64,000 bases of DNA from Rhododendron vialii (Eukaryota; Streptophyta; Magnoliopsida; Ericales; Ericaceae): the NCBI RefSeq assembly GCF_030253575.1, contig NC_080560.1, forward strand, positions 10,350,501-10,414,500, given 5' to 3'. The notes under the pieces are model-generated. The model was not told the DNA's origin. It ran no database searches and saw only the letters and a list, made by a program, of their open reading frames with translations. Below, in pieces: positions 23,446 to 36,375 of this stretch (position 1 is the stretch's first letter; every line of letters starts with the position of its first letter). Made by a program: the position numbers and the translations under genes.

Positions 23446-25124
23446 TACCTGCGTACAGTACCCGTTGAAGATGACTGACGTCATCATGAACCCCATCTCT
23501 CAGAAGTACAATTTACCCCTTGTGTTTTGGTTGTGCTAAAATTTGATCCTAAACTATGTGGAATTAATTGTTTTACCTCCTGTGTTAAAATTTTAAACTT
23601 TTAGGATACATCCATGACTATTTCTTAGGGATCTGTGATTTATGTTAACCTCTATAGGATTTAGTAACTAAAAGTATTAAGTTTAGAAAAGAATAAAATT
23701 TATTTATTTATTTGTTTTATTTATTTTGTAGTGTTATTTTATTAATTGTAAACAAAGGCCCAAATATATTAATAAATTTTTTGTGTAGTTCATAACTTCA
23801 GTAAATACATTGTGGATGTAGAACATGTTTAATTTACTGGAAAGTAAATGTTTGACAATCAGAGAAATAATAACATGATGTATAAGTTTAAAAAAATTAT
23901 TAAATTACTTATTTGCTAAAATTTTCCTGTTATAAACATAACAATTTAAGGGCATCGGCCCGCTCATAAAACACTACACGCCTTACTTTCTCGCACCATA
24001 TTAAATGTTATATTGTTGTCTCATTGAAATGTATCGTGTTTGAGCTGTTGTTGATTGTATCATGTTGTAGGTGCTAGAATGGACTTAAGTTCGTTGGGGT
24101 GGTTTGAGTAGTGAACACATAGACATGGTTAAGTAATGGATAAAATGGTAAAGTTGATTAAGGATGTTGGATACCGCTAAACGACCCCGAGTACGGAAAA
24201 GTACTCAGTAAGTGTGTGTGTGGAGGACGGTAAAGGACTCCGGGTACAGAATTTGGGATACGGTAAAGGATCCTAAATGCGGTATAGTGCCCAGTGTGTG
24301 TGTGAAGGACGGTAAAGGACTCCGGGTACAGAATTTGGGATACGGTAAAGGATCCTAAATTCGGTATAGTGCCCAGTGTGTGTGTGAAGGACGGTAAAGG
24401 ACTTCAGGTACAGTATTTTGGGAAACGGTAAAGGATCTCTGAATACGATATAGTACCCAGTATGTAGAGTTGGGAGACGGTAAAGGATCCTGACAATAAG
24501 ATAGTGCGACCCTAATGCTGAGTTGTCATGGAGAGTTATTCCATGGGAAGGTCAATGTTGGTGGATGTGGGAGGAAATGATCTCGTGGAGAGAATCCTTA
24601 GATTTCATGTAAGATAATGGATAGTGAAGGAAATGATAATGTGTTATCATTCTGTACCTCCTATGAATTGTTATATTGTTAATTTGCTAATTGTAAGGTA
24701 AGGGGTTAGTAGGGTTGAGATTATCTACTAAGTTTCAAAACTTATTATAGTGCCGTTGGGCTGGCGCTTCATGTCAGGTAATACAGAGACCGAGGAACAG
24801 AATCCGCAGCAAGATGAATAGTACCATGGTGAAGACCTCTCAACTGAGGAAAGAGAGTTTGTTGAGCCTTGGAGGCCATACCCTTAGAAGCTCTGTTAAA
24901 TTGACGTACTTTTATTTAGATTTTCATAAGTGTTATCACATTTGTCAAACTCTATTTCATTTTGTTGGTTTGTAAGATAATTAAGTATGTTTGAATTTGG
25001 TATTTAAGGTTTCCGCTGCTAAACTCTGTTTAATAAAATTTTATTTTTTATATATCAGTTTTATGAATTATTAAATCAATAAAAAAATGATTTAATTAAC
25101 GTGCCCAAAAATCGGGGCGTTACA
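22540..25124 (+). repeat. Left LTR of the chromovirus
   Basis: 2585 bp, TG..CA ends. It contains an AT microsatellite with a GTAT tail (about 23370-23446) and a minisatellite of about 77 bp (about 24218-24420, roughly three units with the core GACGGTAAAGGACTCCGGGT). LTRs carry promoter and polyadenylation signals in this family; none was pinned down here. Confidence 0.95.
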
Positions 25125-25127
25125 ACT

Positions 25128-25139
25128 TGGTATCAGAGC
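25128..25139 (+). other. Primer binding site, initiator tRNA-Met
   Basis: TGGTATCAGAGC, three bases after the left LTR, is the standard initiator-Met primer site of plant LTR retrotransposons. Confidence 0.9.
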
Positions 25140-25530
25140 TTTAGGTTCAAACCCTTGGCCTTGGGTAGATTGGGTAGCACTAGGTTTCATAAGTATATGT
25201 ATTTAATCGTACAGTAAATACACTGCCTTCTCACGTGCCAAATTATTATTGTCATATTTTTTTTTGTATGAAGATTATATCATTTGAACATTAAATTTTA
25301 AAATGTAGGATGTCGAGCTCTTCTTCGCCAGAACCATATGTTACTCATTTGTTTTGTTAGGACCCAATCATTTGTTTTGTTAGGACCCAATGAAAATTTG
25401 TTTCATTATTCCAATAAAAATTGTTTCGTCACATCAGCGTTATTGCGTTCGTCAATATATTACGCTCTTTAGGTATGAAAATGGAAAACCCCCTGACAAA
25501 AATAATAATAATAATAAATTTTGTATATAG

Positions 25531-26490
25531 ATGGTGAGAACACGAAACGGAGCCCAATCAAATAATGATCGGAATAGCGGACCGCAACCCAATGGACAAG
25601 GAGCACAACCAGACTTAGTTCAACTGATGCAAGCATTTGTTGCTGCTGCTGCTGGCAACCCTCAACAGCAACAACAACAACGTGGACCACTAACCAGGAG
25701 TAGAGATCAACTTCTGGATGCATTCTGCAAACGTCGTCCTCCGATCTTTTATGGGGAAGCAAACCCTAGCGCTGCAGAAGTATGGATCAAACAAATCTCT
25801 AAGTACCTAGAAGTACTTAATGTGACTAGTGCGGGCGATCGCATTGCCTTAGCAACCTTTCAGATGCAAGGGGAAGCAGATCATTGGTGGGATTTGATTA
25901 AGACCACTCATAATTTGACAACTATGACCTGGCAGATGTTCGAAAACCGTTTCCTTGAAAAATACTTTCCAGCACCTGTGAAACAAGCCATGGCTCAAGA
26001 ATTTATGGACTTAAAGCAGCGTTCCCTAACAGTAACCCAATATGCTGCCCGTTTTGAAGAATTGGCACGTCATGCCAGTACCGTAGTACCCACTGATGTT
26101 GCAAAAGCTAGGAAGTTTGAATGGGGTCTGTCCCGCTCTATTCGTACTAGTGTGGTCTCTCATGAGTACCCCACCTATGCACAGGTAGTGAAATGTGCAC
26201 TCATGATGGAGCGCGAAAACTCTGACTCAAGGTCAACATGAGAGGCGCAAAAAAAGAATGGCCCCTCGTCTGGAGGACCAATCCGAACAAACAACAACAA
26301 GACTTTCATAGCTCAAGCACCCTATTACCAAAGCAACCCTCACCCTTTGCAGTAAACCACTCAAACCTGGAAAAACCCGAACCCTAACCCAAATCAGAAC
26401 CAAATTTCACTTCAAGCGGGAAATCTGTACCCTAACCGCAAGTGTTTCAACTGTAACCAGGAAGGCCATTTCAGGAACAACTGCCCAAAG
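25531..26490 (+). pseudogene. gag region of the chromovirus (fossil)
   Basis: The start MVRTRNGAQSNN and the retrotransposon gag domain (VWIKQISKYLEVL..GEADHWWDL) are followed by a CCHC zinc knuckle, [14 protein letters not shown], at about 26446-26487. Part of a broken element. Confidence 0.85.
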
Positions 26491-26499
26491 CTTGCTGGA

Positions 26500-28707
26500 T
26501 TGGGAAATTTTGGGCAAGGGGGACAACAGCAATTTCAGGCACGGCCATCAGGGTTGGGGAACCAAAATCCGGTTAATCCGAACCAACAGAAGATTGGATG
26601 GAATCAGCAACAACTCCATCCTTTTCAAAACAATGCAAGCGGACAGAACAAGCCAACAGGAGGCAGAGTCTTTGCTCTACAAGGCACTGAACAAGATACT
26701 GAGGAGGAGTATGACCCGTCAGTGATACAAGGTACTCTTATACTATATAGTACTTGTGTTCAAGCATTATTCGATTTAAGAGCTTCGCACTCTTTCATAT
26801 CTATTGCATGCGTCTCTGCTCTTGGACTAAAAACAGAACCTCTAGGGACAACAATGCATGTAACCTCTCCATTAGGGGGAAAAATTTCTGTGGGATTAAT
26901 TTGTAAGGGGTACGAATTAGAAGTATCTAACCTGAGATTAACTGTCGACCTACGAGTAATCGACATGACAGAATTTGATGTCATACTTGGAATGGACTGG
27001 CTATCTGCGCATCACGCTGTCGTAGACTGCCATCGGAAGATGGTGACAGTGTATTCATTAGACGGTACGTCTTTCAAATTTAAGGGGGATAGACAAGACC
27101 CCTCCGCAACAACCCCACACCGATCGAGGTGGCATGATAAGCTTTCAGGGTGGCTTGCAAGCCTCAAGCTAGAGGAGACAGATCGTATGGAACCCGGTCT
27201 TCCTCACATTGTGTGTGAGTACGAGGATGTGTTTCCTGATGAATTACCTGGACTGCCTCCACGTCGGGACTTAGATTTCACGATCGAGTTGCAACCAGGC
27301 ACGGCACCAATATCCATGGCACCATATAGGAAGGCACCGGCGGAACTACGAGAGTTGAAGACTCAGTTACAAGATCTGGTGGATAAAGGTTTTATCAGAC
27401 CCAGTACATCACCATGGGGAGCACCTGCTTTATTCGTCAAAAAGAAAGAGGGAACACTTAGACTCTATATCGACTACCGCCAACTCAATAGGGTCACAAT
27501 CAAGAACCGTTATCCATTACCTAGAATCGATGACTTGTTTGATCAACTGAGAGGGTCAATCTGCTTCTTGAAGATCGATTTACGGTCTGGATACCATCAG
27601 CTACGAGTTAGAGATAGTGACATACCTAAGACAGCTTTTCGAACCCGTTATGGCCACTCTGAATTTGTGGTGATGCCATTTGGATTAACCAACGCTCCTG
27701 CTGTTTTCATGTGTCTGATGAACAAAATTTTCACGCCATATCTGGACAAATTTGTGGTAGTGTTCATTGACGACATTCTTGTATATTCGCCAACAGAGAA
27801 GGAACACGAAGAGCATTTGAGAATCGTATTGCAAGTACTTCAGAATAATCAATTGTACGCAAAGGCCAGCAAGTGCGAATTTTGGATGAAAAAAGTCAAA
27901 TTCTTGGGACACGTGGTGTCAGAGAAAGGAATCTCTGTGGATAACAGCAAAGTAAAAGCTGTCATGAACTGGAAACGACCCTCAACGGTGTTTGAGATTA
28001 GAAGTTTCTTGGGATTAGCTAGCTACTACAGAAGGTTCATTCAAGATTTCTCAATTTTGGGAAAACCAATGACGCGACTGACCCAGAAAGGGGTTAAGTT
28101 TGAATGGAACGAAATATGTGAGAAATTGTTCCAAGAACTCAAGAAGAGATTGACCAGTGCCCCCATACTAATCATTCCCGAGCGGAACGTGGGATATGCA
28201 GTGTACTGTGATGCATCCAAAGATGGATTGGGAGCTGTGCTCATGCAAAATGGAAAGGTCATCGCTTATGGATCCCGACAACTGAGGCCGCATGAGAAGA
28301 ATTATCCAACTCACGATTTGGAATTGGCAGCAGTAGTATTTGCCCTTAAATCCTGGCGTTACTATCTGTATGGAGAACAGTTCGAGGTGTTCACTGATCA
28401 CAAAAGTTTGAAGTATCTATTCACTCAGAAGGAGCTGAATATGAGGCAAAGCAAGTGGATGGAATACATAGAGGACTACAGTTTCACGTTGTCTTATCAC
28501 CCTGGGAAGGCCAATGTAGTTGCTGACGCTCTCAGTCGCAAAACTCGAGGACAATTGGCAAGTATGGCTATCAAGGAATGGAAAATGATGGAAGCCATTA
28601 ATGAGTTTAGACTTCAACCTACTATAAGTGCAGAAGGAGCCTGCCTTTTTGCTTTTGTTTGCCACACCTGCTTTACATCGAGAAATTTTTTTGGCCCAAA
28701 CCTTTGA
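26500..28707 (+). pseudogene. pol region: protease, reverse transcriptase, RNase H (fossil)
   Basis: Approximate parts are an aspartic protease at 26730-27060, reverse transcriptase at 27340-27900 with the FIDDILVYS active-site block, and RNase H at 28190-28560 ending in the VVADALSRK block typical of Ty3/gypsy. It belongs to an element that is broken overall. Confidence 0.88.
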
Positions 28708-29227
28708 ACAGGAGTGTGATTTTATCAGATATCAACTAGAAAAACATTAGCAGGATGGGCAATTCACTCCGACAAGAGTCTCCGTTTCCAAGAATGAATT
28801 TTTGTACCTGACATTGGTACACTTCGAGAAGCCGTACTGAAGGAGTTTCACCATTCCAACTTTGCCGTACATCCAGGAAGTACAAAAATGTACCAAGATC
28901 TTCGTCGTCAGTACTGGTGGAGCGGAATCAAGAAGGATGTAGCAGCATATGTCTCCGTATGTCTCACTTGTCAGAAAGTTAAAGCTGAACATTAGAAACT
29001 TGGAGGAACACTTCAACCATTACCGATACCTGGATGGAAGTGGGAGCACATTACTATGGACTTTGTCACAGGACTACCTCGATCACCTAAATCCAACACT
29101 GCCATTTGGGTAATTGTGGATCGATTGACTAAGTCAGCACACTTCCTTCCTGTACGTATGACGGATACCATGGAATCATTCAGTAGACTTTATATTCAAG
29201 AGATTGTACGACTGCATGGGGTACCGG
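28708..29227 (+). pseudogene. Integrase, left part (fossil)
   Basis: Contains the zinc-binding region (about 28840-28990) and the start of the catalytic core, up to the point where the solo LTR interrupts it. Confidence 0.75.
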
Positions 29228-29789
29228 TGTAACGCCCCCAATTTTGGGTACATTAAAGAAAATATTTTATTACAAAAACAAGGTGAGTCTGGCTCATTAT
29301 TACAACATAACTCTCATAAGAGTACTTTTATTACACAAGGGAAGGGAACTAAGGTTTCTAACTACAGCTCCGCCTGCTCCTCCATCTGAGCTAGCTCTTC
29401 AGCTCCAAAGGCCTCCAAGGTGTACTGCTCACCTTGATCATCTACAAAGTCTGACACATTATACCAGCGTCGCCACCGATATAATATGTCAGGGTCACCA
29501 AAGGTAACACCATGAGCTACAAAAGCTCAGCAGAACAAACCCATACCCGCTAACCCATAACTTACAAACAACAGGTTATACAGCCATCGATTTCCACATG
29601 ATACATGTATATACAACTAACAATGACACATCCATATTCGTTAATCATCTATCGTTGGTGTCCAAGATTTCCGTGTTTCTCCTACGCGACTCGTCGTAGA
29701 CCGTGTCAACATTTTCATTTACAAATCAATCTTTCAAAAACCATTTGTTTAACACACCCAACCTCGGTTCCGCCGTTCCGGGTTCCCGA

Positions 29790-30065
29790 GTATCCTCACA
29801 ATGGTTCCGCCGCACCGGGTTCCCATTGGCACACAAAATCTTGCATTGGCTCCTCTCCGCAGATAACCAAGCCATACCTCACCATGATTCCGCCGGTCCG
29901 GGTTCCCATGGGAACGCACACAACCTCACAATGGTTCCGCTATTCCGGATCTCCATTGGAACACACACAACCTCACAATGGTTCTGCTTTTCCCGGATTC
30001 CCATTGGAACACACACAACCTCACAATGGTTCCGCTTTTTCCGGATTTCCATTGGAACACACACA
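29790..30065. repeat. Minisatellite of about 49 bp inside the solo LTR
   Basis: Units share CCTCACAATGGTTCCGC and TTCCATTGGAACACACACAA. The three rightmost units are nearly identical and those to the left are more diverged. Confidence 0.8.
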
Positions 30066-31367
30066 CCCAATTCACATTATGCCACCAAAACCGGTCATAA
30101 TGTAGTTTCAAAAATATTTTCTTCCTCAGAAAATATTTCCTTTCATTAATCACACCCTAGGTGCCATGTTTCTACTTTCTCGATTCTCGTGTCTCGTTTA
30201 CATGCAAAGACTCCGCGGTATGACAAAAGTAAGCATGAAACATTCTAGCAAGATCATCCAATTCTATAATATACCACAAGTAACACATTCGATTTATGTA
30301 TGCAAGCTCATACTCCTTGGAATATCAAAATACGAATACTTCGATTCACATGGTAACGTTTTAACTTTCGAAAACCGTTCTTTCTTAAAGATCAAACAAC
30401 ATACGTTTTACTTGGAATAAGTAAGTAAGTGAGTAAGGATAAACTTAGAGTTAGGGGTAAGAATAATCTACCTTGATCCGAAACTAGTCGGGGCCGAATA
30501 AGCTAGTTGGAAGTTTTCTACAGGCGGTGAAACTCGCAAATCTGGACCAAACTTTGGATGGCAGTAACTCGGTCAATATTTGGCGAATATGATCGTTCTT
30601 GGGTCGAAATCGAAGCTCTCGAAGTACTCTACAACTTTCGTGAAGGAAGTTGATCCTAGAAACTACTGTAGGTAGGAGAAAAATGGTGATAAAGGAAGAG
30701 ACAGTATGCTTTCTGAAAATGGATATCCGAGATTTTTACTGAACTTCGGATACGAATATCTTTATCATTTCTTCACCAATTAGGGTGGTTCTTGGGTCTA
30801 ACTTGAAGGTCTCGAAGTGCTCTACAACTTTCCCGAAGGAAGTTAGCTCTAAAAACTAACCTAAGAGGGATAAAACTAAGGATTTTCAAAGGGCAGTAGG
30901 CTGCCTGGAAAAACAGAAATGGTTTCTAGAGAGAAGTGAGAGCAAGAAGTAAAGGTGTGAGTTGAAACTTGAGGTGAGCTTGCTATTTATAGTCAAAAGT
31001 CTTGGCTCTCTCTCCCTCCATATGGCCGGCCATATCTCTCTCTCTCTCTCTCCCATGGATTTGTTCCATTGAGTGGTCATTTCAAGTCTTAAATCAAATC
31101 CTAGCCTTTCTTCACTTGTCATTTCCATCCTAGGCCAAATCTTAGGCCATCATGAAGGGTTTTTGACTTGTCAAGTCTATGGGGAGGTTGCTTGCAAGAA
31201 AGAATAAAATCATTGGCTAACTTTGTACTTTGGAAGACTAGAATGGGTTGGCATGTAGTAAATAGGCTTAGGGCTATTAAGGTTGCTTGTGTAAGTGTCC
31301 AAAACACAATCACACACTCCACCTCCCTCTCCCATTCAGCCTTTCTCTCTCTCTCTCTCTCCATCCG

Positions 31368-31430
<63 letters not shown>
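31368..31430. repeat. (C)33 homopolymer followed by (TC)n
   Basis: 33 consecutive C at 31368-31400 are followed by a TC microsatellite to about 31430, inside the solo LTR. The length is likely unreliable in any assembly. Confidence 0.9.
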
Positions 31431-31435
<5 letters not shown>

Positions 31436-32028
31436 TCTATATTCATCTAAGAAAACCTAGGAAAGTAAGTCTAGGATTATTAGGTTTAAGACTAGAACAT
31501 AGGTGTGCATGCATGGCAAAGCTAGCCTTGCTTCCTTTGGAAGCAAAATGATGGGATTCTTTGTATGACTTGTCTTGTCATGCTTATTGGCAAGTCCAAG
31601 GTCTATTAACCAAGGGACAAAAATTCCCTTAACAATTATGGACCAAGGGGTAAAGGAATATTGGTAATAATTAGGGTTTGAAATGACTTGTTATGGGAGT
31701 AAAAATGATTACTCCTATGGTCTAATGGTCCTATAGGGTTTGGAGGGGTTCATAAGGCTCAAAGATGATCTAAAAGATCCAATTAGGGTTACGGTAATAT
31801 AACTAGGTGAATCGGTGGTCCAGTTCCTCCACCTAATCGGTTGGAAACTAACTCTACTTGCCAAGTAGGATTTCTAGTCAAGAAAAATATTTTTAAGGAC
31901 TTAAATCTAATTATGGCTGATTATTAGAAATTAAAACGGACTTTTGAAAGTAATACCAAGTAATTAAAATAAAATTCAAATATTTAACGAAATTTTTATT
32001 TACTGAAAGTCAGGGTCGTTACAACCGG

Positions 32029-32912
32029 TATCAATTGTATCCGATTGCGACCCGCGCTTCACGTCAAATTTCTGGCAAAGTCTGCAGAAAGCATTGGGAA
32101 CAGATCTTTGTATGAGTATAGCCTTTCACCCTCAAACAGACGGACAAACCGAAAGGACGATTCAGACCTTAGAGGATATGCTTCGTGCCTGTACCCTGGA
32201 CTTTACGGGAAATTGGGAACGTCATTTACCGTTAGTCGAATTTGCCTATAACAATAGTTATCAGGCCAGTATTGAGATGGCTCCGTACGAAGCCCTATAC
32301 GGACGACCCTGCTGATCCCTTGTCTGTTGGACTGAGCTAGGAGAAGCAAGCCTATTGGGACCAGAACTTGTTAGAGAGACAACAGAAAAGGTCAGAATCA
32401 TCCGCCAACGACTTTTGACCACTCAGAGCCGACAGAAAAGCTACGCTAACAAGAGGACTAGACCACTATCCTTTCAAGCTGGAGAGCATGTATTTGTTAA
32501 CATCAAGCCACGACGAGGAGTTATCCGATTTGGAAAGAAGGGGAAACTATCGCCCAGGTATATCGGACCATTTGAGATTTTGGAGAAGATTGGAGAGGTT
32601 GCCTACCGCCTAGCCCTGCCCCCACAAATTGACAGAGTCCACAACGTTTTCCATGTGTCTATGCTTCGCAAGTATATGTCACACCCCTCTCACGTACTCA
32701 ACTGGGAGGAGGTCACACGTAAAGAAGACACAACCTTCGACGAACAACCTATCGAGATACAAGATTGTAGTGAGAAGAATATCAGAGGTAAGACGATAAA
32801 ACTCATCAGGATCTTATGGCGACATCGGGGTATAGAGGAGTCAACATGGGAGAGAGCTGATACTATGCGCACCAACTACCCGTATCTATTTCCACCAGAA
32901 GGTATACTTTAA
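32029..32912 (+). pseudogene. Integrase right part and chromodomain-like C-terminus (fossil)
   Basis: The catalytic-core remainder ([11 protein letters not shown] at about 32124) is followed by the GPFEILEKIGEVAYRLALP block and, at about 32700-32890, a chromodomain-like tail (LWRHRGIEESTWERAD). Such tails mark chromoviruses and are thought to guide integration into heterochromatin. Confidence 0.85.
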
Positions 32913-32935
32913 TTTCGAGGACGAAATTTTTTTTT

Positions 32936-32948
32936 AAGGGGAATAGGT
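32936..32948 (+). other. Polypurine tract region
   Basis: AAGGGGAATAGGT directly precedes the right LTR, at the position of the plus-strand primer. Confidence 0.7.
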
Positions 32949-33776
32949 TGTAACACTCCTAAAATTTTTAAATAAATAAAAAATTGAAAATGCTAATTTC
33001 TAATCCGATAATTAATTAACTAAGTTAATCAATCTAAATGTATGATTAGGTTTATAATAATAGTAGTAAAAAAAAAAAAAAAAAGGAAAACAGTGCCTAA
33101 TTTAATCGTGCATATACATTACGCATACTTAGATATATATAAATAGGTAAATAAGATATCTTTACTTTTTCCCCTTTACTATACATACCCATCCATGTAC
33201 ACAGGGAATTTTTTGAAAGCCATCAGTAACCCACAAATTATGGCTTCTGCTCTTATCTCTTCCGTACCTTGCTACCCTTTTTCATTCCATCACTCCTATA
33301 CTTATCCCCCACACTCCTACTATCTCTACACTTGCACTCTCTCTCACTTCCTTATAAAGACCCAAAAAAAAAAACAGTCTGGTTCCCAGGCTGTTCTTCT
33401 TTTTCTTCTCTAAATTTCTGTTTGCCTTTTTCCTGCTTTTGTCAGTTCCATTTTACTTGTTTTTTCGGCTGGATTTAAGGTAGATTAATCTCTTCTCTAC
33501 TTTCTCCTAAGTATATAAATGTGTTATTATATTAGTTATAATGATGAGAATTGAAAAGAAACAAACCTGTGCATTGTAAAAAAAAATCAAAATCAAAAAT
33601 TTTCGTTTTCGGTTCAGATCTGCGTTTTTCGTGAAATTATTCATATGGAAATCTGATCCGTTCATCTTGTTCGTCTTGTCGAGACGATTCCGGAAAGGTA
33701 TAATAAGCCCCTTTTCGACCTTGGGATTGACCACACGACCCGGTCAAAGTTTCGGATTAAACCATATAGATATATG

Positions 33777-33828
<52 letters not shown>

Positions 33829-35589
33829 ACCTGTGTACAGTACCCGTTGAAGATGACTGACGTCATCATGAACCCCATCTCTCAGAATTACAATTTACCC
33901 CCTGTGTTTTGGTTGTGCTAAAATTTGATCCTAAACTATGTAGAATTAATTGTTTTACCTCCTGTGTTAAAATTTTAAACTTTTAGGATACATCCATGAC
34001 TATTTCTTAGGGATCTGTGATTTATGTTAACCTCTATAGGATTTAGTAACTAAAAGTATTAAGTTTAGAAAAGAATAAAATTTATTTATTTATTTGTTTT
34101 ATTTATTTTGTAGTGTTATTTTATTAATTGTAAACAAAGGCCCAAATATATTAATAAATTTTTTGTGTAGTTCATAACTTCAGTAAATACATTGTGGATG
34201 TAGAACATGTTTAATTTACTGGAAAGTAAATGTTTGACAATCAGAGAAATAATAACATGATGTATAAGTTTAAAAAAATTATTAAATTACTTATTTGCTA
34301 AAATTTTCCTGTTATAAACATAACAATTTAAGGGCATCGGCCTGCTCATAAAACACTACACGCCTTACTTTCTCGCACCATATTAAATGTTATATTGTTG
34401 TCTCATTGAAATGTATCGTGTTTGAGCTGTTGTTGATTGTATCATGTTGTATGTGCCGGAATGGACTTAGGTTCGTTGGGGTGGTTTGAGTAGTGAACAC
34501 AGACATGGTTAAGTAATGGATAAAATGGTAAAGTTAATCAAGGATGTTGGGTGCTGCTAAAGGACTCCGAGTACGGTAAAGTACTCAGTGAGTGTGTGTG
34601 TGGAGGACGGTAAAGGACTCCGGGTACAGGATTTGGGATACGGTAAAGGATCCTAAATGCGGTATAGTGCCCAGTGTATGGGTGGAGGACGGTAAAGGAC
34701 TCCGGGTACAGGATTTGGGATACGGTAAAGGATCCTAAATGCGGTATAGTGCCCAGTGTGTGGGTGGAGGACGGTAAAGGACTCCGGGTACAGGATTTGG
34801 GATACGGTAAAGGATCCTAAATGCGGTATAGTGCCCAGTGTGTGTGTGAAAGAAGGTAAAGGACTTCAGGTACAGTATTTTGGAAAACGGTAAAGGATCC
34901 CTGAATACGATATAGTACCCAGTGTGTAGAGTTGGGAGACGGTAAAGAATCCTAACAATAAAATAGTGCGACCCTAATGCTGAGTTGTCATGGAGAGTTA
35001 TTCCATGGGAAGGTCAATGTTGGTGGATGTGGGAGGAAAGGATCTCGTGGAGAGAATCCTTAGATTTCATGTAAGATCATGGATAGTGAAGGAAATGACA
35101 ATTTGTTATCATTCTGTACCTCCTGTGAATTGTTATATTGTTAATTTGCTAATTGTAAGGTAAGGGGTTAGTAGAGTTGAGATTATCTACTGAGTTTCAA
35201 AACTCATTATAGTGTCGTTGGGCTGGCGTTTCATGTCAGGTAATACAGAGACCGAGGAACAGAATCCGCAGCAAGATGAACAGTACCATGGTAAAGACCT
35301 CTCAACTGAGGAAGGAGAGTTTGTTGAGCCTTGGAGGCCATATCCTTAGAAACTCTGTTAAATTGACGTACTTTTATTTAGATTTTCATAAGTGTTATCA
35401 CATTTGTCAAACTTTATTTCATTTTGTTGGTTTGTAAGATAATTAAGTAGGTTTGAATTTGGTATTTAAGGTTTCCGCTGCTAAACTCTGTTTAATAAAA
35501 TTTTATTTTTTATATATCAGTTTTATGAATTATTAAATCAATAAAAAAAAAATAATTTAATTAACGTGCCCAAAAATCGGGGCGTTACA
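32949..35589 (+). repeat. Right LTR of the chromovirus
   Basis: 2641 bp, the same ends as the left LTR. Its minisatellite (about 34582-34860) has about one unit more than the left LTR and its AT array is shorter without the GTAT tail. These are length changes acquired after insertion. Confidence 0.95.
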
Positions 35590-36375
35590 TTTGCAATTTC
35601 TTGTTTCTACAACAAAACAGAAAATCTGGAAATAGAAGCTTTTTGGATTTCCATTTTCACATTTTTGAATTCAGCCATGCCAAAAAGACAAGGCTACCCT
35701 TTCTCTTTTTGGATAATTCTCATTTTTGCCATGGTTTTGGAAAAGTAACAACAAACAATAATTGAAATAATAAAAATATAATTAAAAATAAAAACGGGGG
35801 ACACCAGTTCATGAATCATGACCGGGGGCAGAATTTCACGAATCATGACCGGGGGCAGAATTTCGGAATTAAATTTTAAATAAATTGAGCCCAAACATTA
35901 TTTATATACAATATACACCATTATTAATAACCGGGGGCAATATAATAAAAAATCAATCCATAATTCCTCTTCATTCCATATCTTCCAAAGACTACTCTTA
36001 CTGTAAAATGCATTCTGCACATATCATCCAAACACTGTACTAAATACAAAATACATCCTGATCATAATTCCAAAAGCTAAAAAGACAAAAAATGAAAAAT
36101 GAAAAGCCAAAAAATTGACTCCCAAACACCCCCTAAGTACTACTTCTAGAAACTCTGGTGATGGGTACGTACGTGTATCACGATGCCTTTGTCAGTGGTT
36201 GATTCTTTAGAATTCTATTGCGTTGAGTAATAATGTACCTGGTTATTGCATTTTTTTCCGGATCTTGAATCAAAGAATTCTATTGCATTCTATACTGACT
36301 AATGTACCTGGTTATTGCATTTTTTCCGGATCTTGTAGCCTGTAGGGCCTTTATTTGTAATTTATAGCAGAAAGT

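Larger units (their letters stand above)
29228..32023. mobile_element. Solo LTR of a second LTR retrotransposon, inserted in the integrase region
   Basis: The ends TGTAACGCCCCC and GGGTCGTTACA are flanked by a perfect 5-bp duplication, ACCGG (29223-29227 and 32024-32028). No internal retrotransposon region lies between the ends, so this is a single 2796-bp LTR left by recombination between two LTRs. Its TGTAAC..GTTACA ends resemble those of the host element but the body is different, so it belongs to a separate family. It holds a minisatellite of about 49 bp (about 29790-30065) and a 33-base C run at 31368-31400 followed by a TC repeat. It must be younger than the element it sits in. Confidence 0.93.
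22540..35589 (+). mobile_element. Ty3/gypsy LTR retrotransposon, chromovirus (Tekay/Del-like), broken
   Basis: Two long terminal repeats (22540-25124 and 32949-35589) begin TGTAACACTCC and end GCGTTACA. The 5-bp target duplication TTTGC is perfect (22535-22539 and 35590-35594). Order of parts: left LTR; primer site for initiator tRNA-Met; gag with CCHC knuckle; protease, reverse transcriptase (FIDDILVYS), RNase H; integrase; a chromodomain-like C-terminus; polypurine tract; right LTR. Integrase after RT makes it Ty3/gypsy, and the chromodomain and long LTRs suggest the Tekay/Del clade. It is a fossil: the coding region is broken in several places (perhaps three to five) besides being split by a solo LTR at 29228-32023. 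The LTRs differ by an estimated few percent by eye, apart from repeat-length changes, suggesting an insertion age of order a million years. This was not computed. Confidence 0.95.
22436..36133. mobile_element. Tourist-like MITE split by a retrotransposon
   Basis: The left end GGGGTGTTTGGGAGG at 22436 and the right end CTCCCAAACACCCCC ending at 36133 are inverted repeats. Both are flanked outside by TAA (22433-22435 and 36134-36136). Removing the retrotransposon and its duplicated target leaves an element of about 640 bp. Three-base TAA targets point to PIF/Harbinger-type elements; a smaller element with the same GGGGTGTTT end and TAA target lies at 50512-50754. This is the oldest layer of a three-level nest. 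Confidence 0.8.

Noticed and set aside
29605-30149. Pro/Thr/His-rich repeat protein frames on both strands
   Set aside because: They are translations of the 49-bp minisatellite inside the solo LTR, open in several frames because the unit lacks stops.
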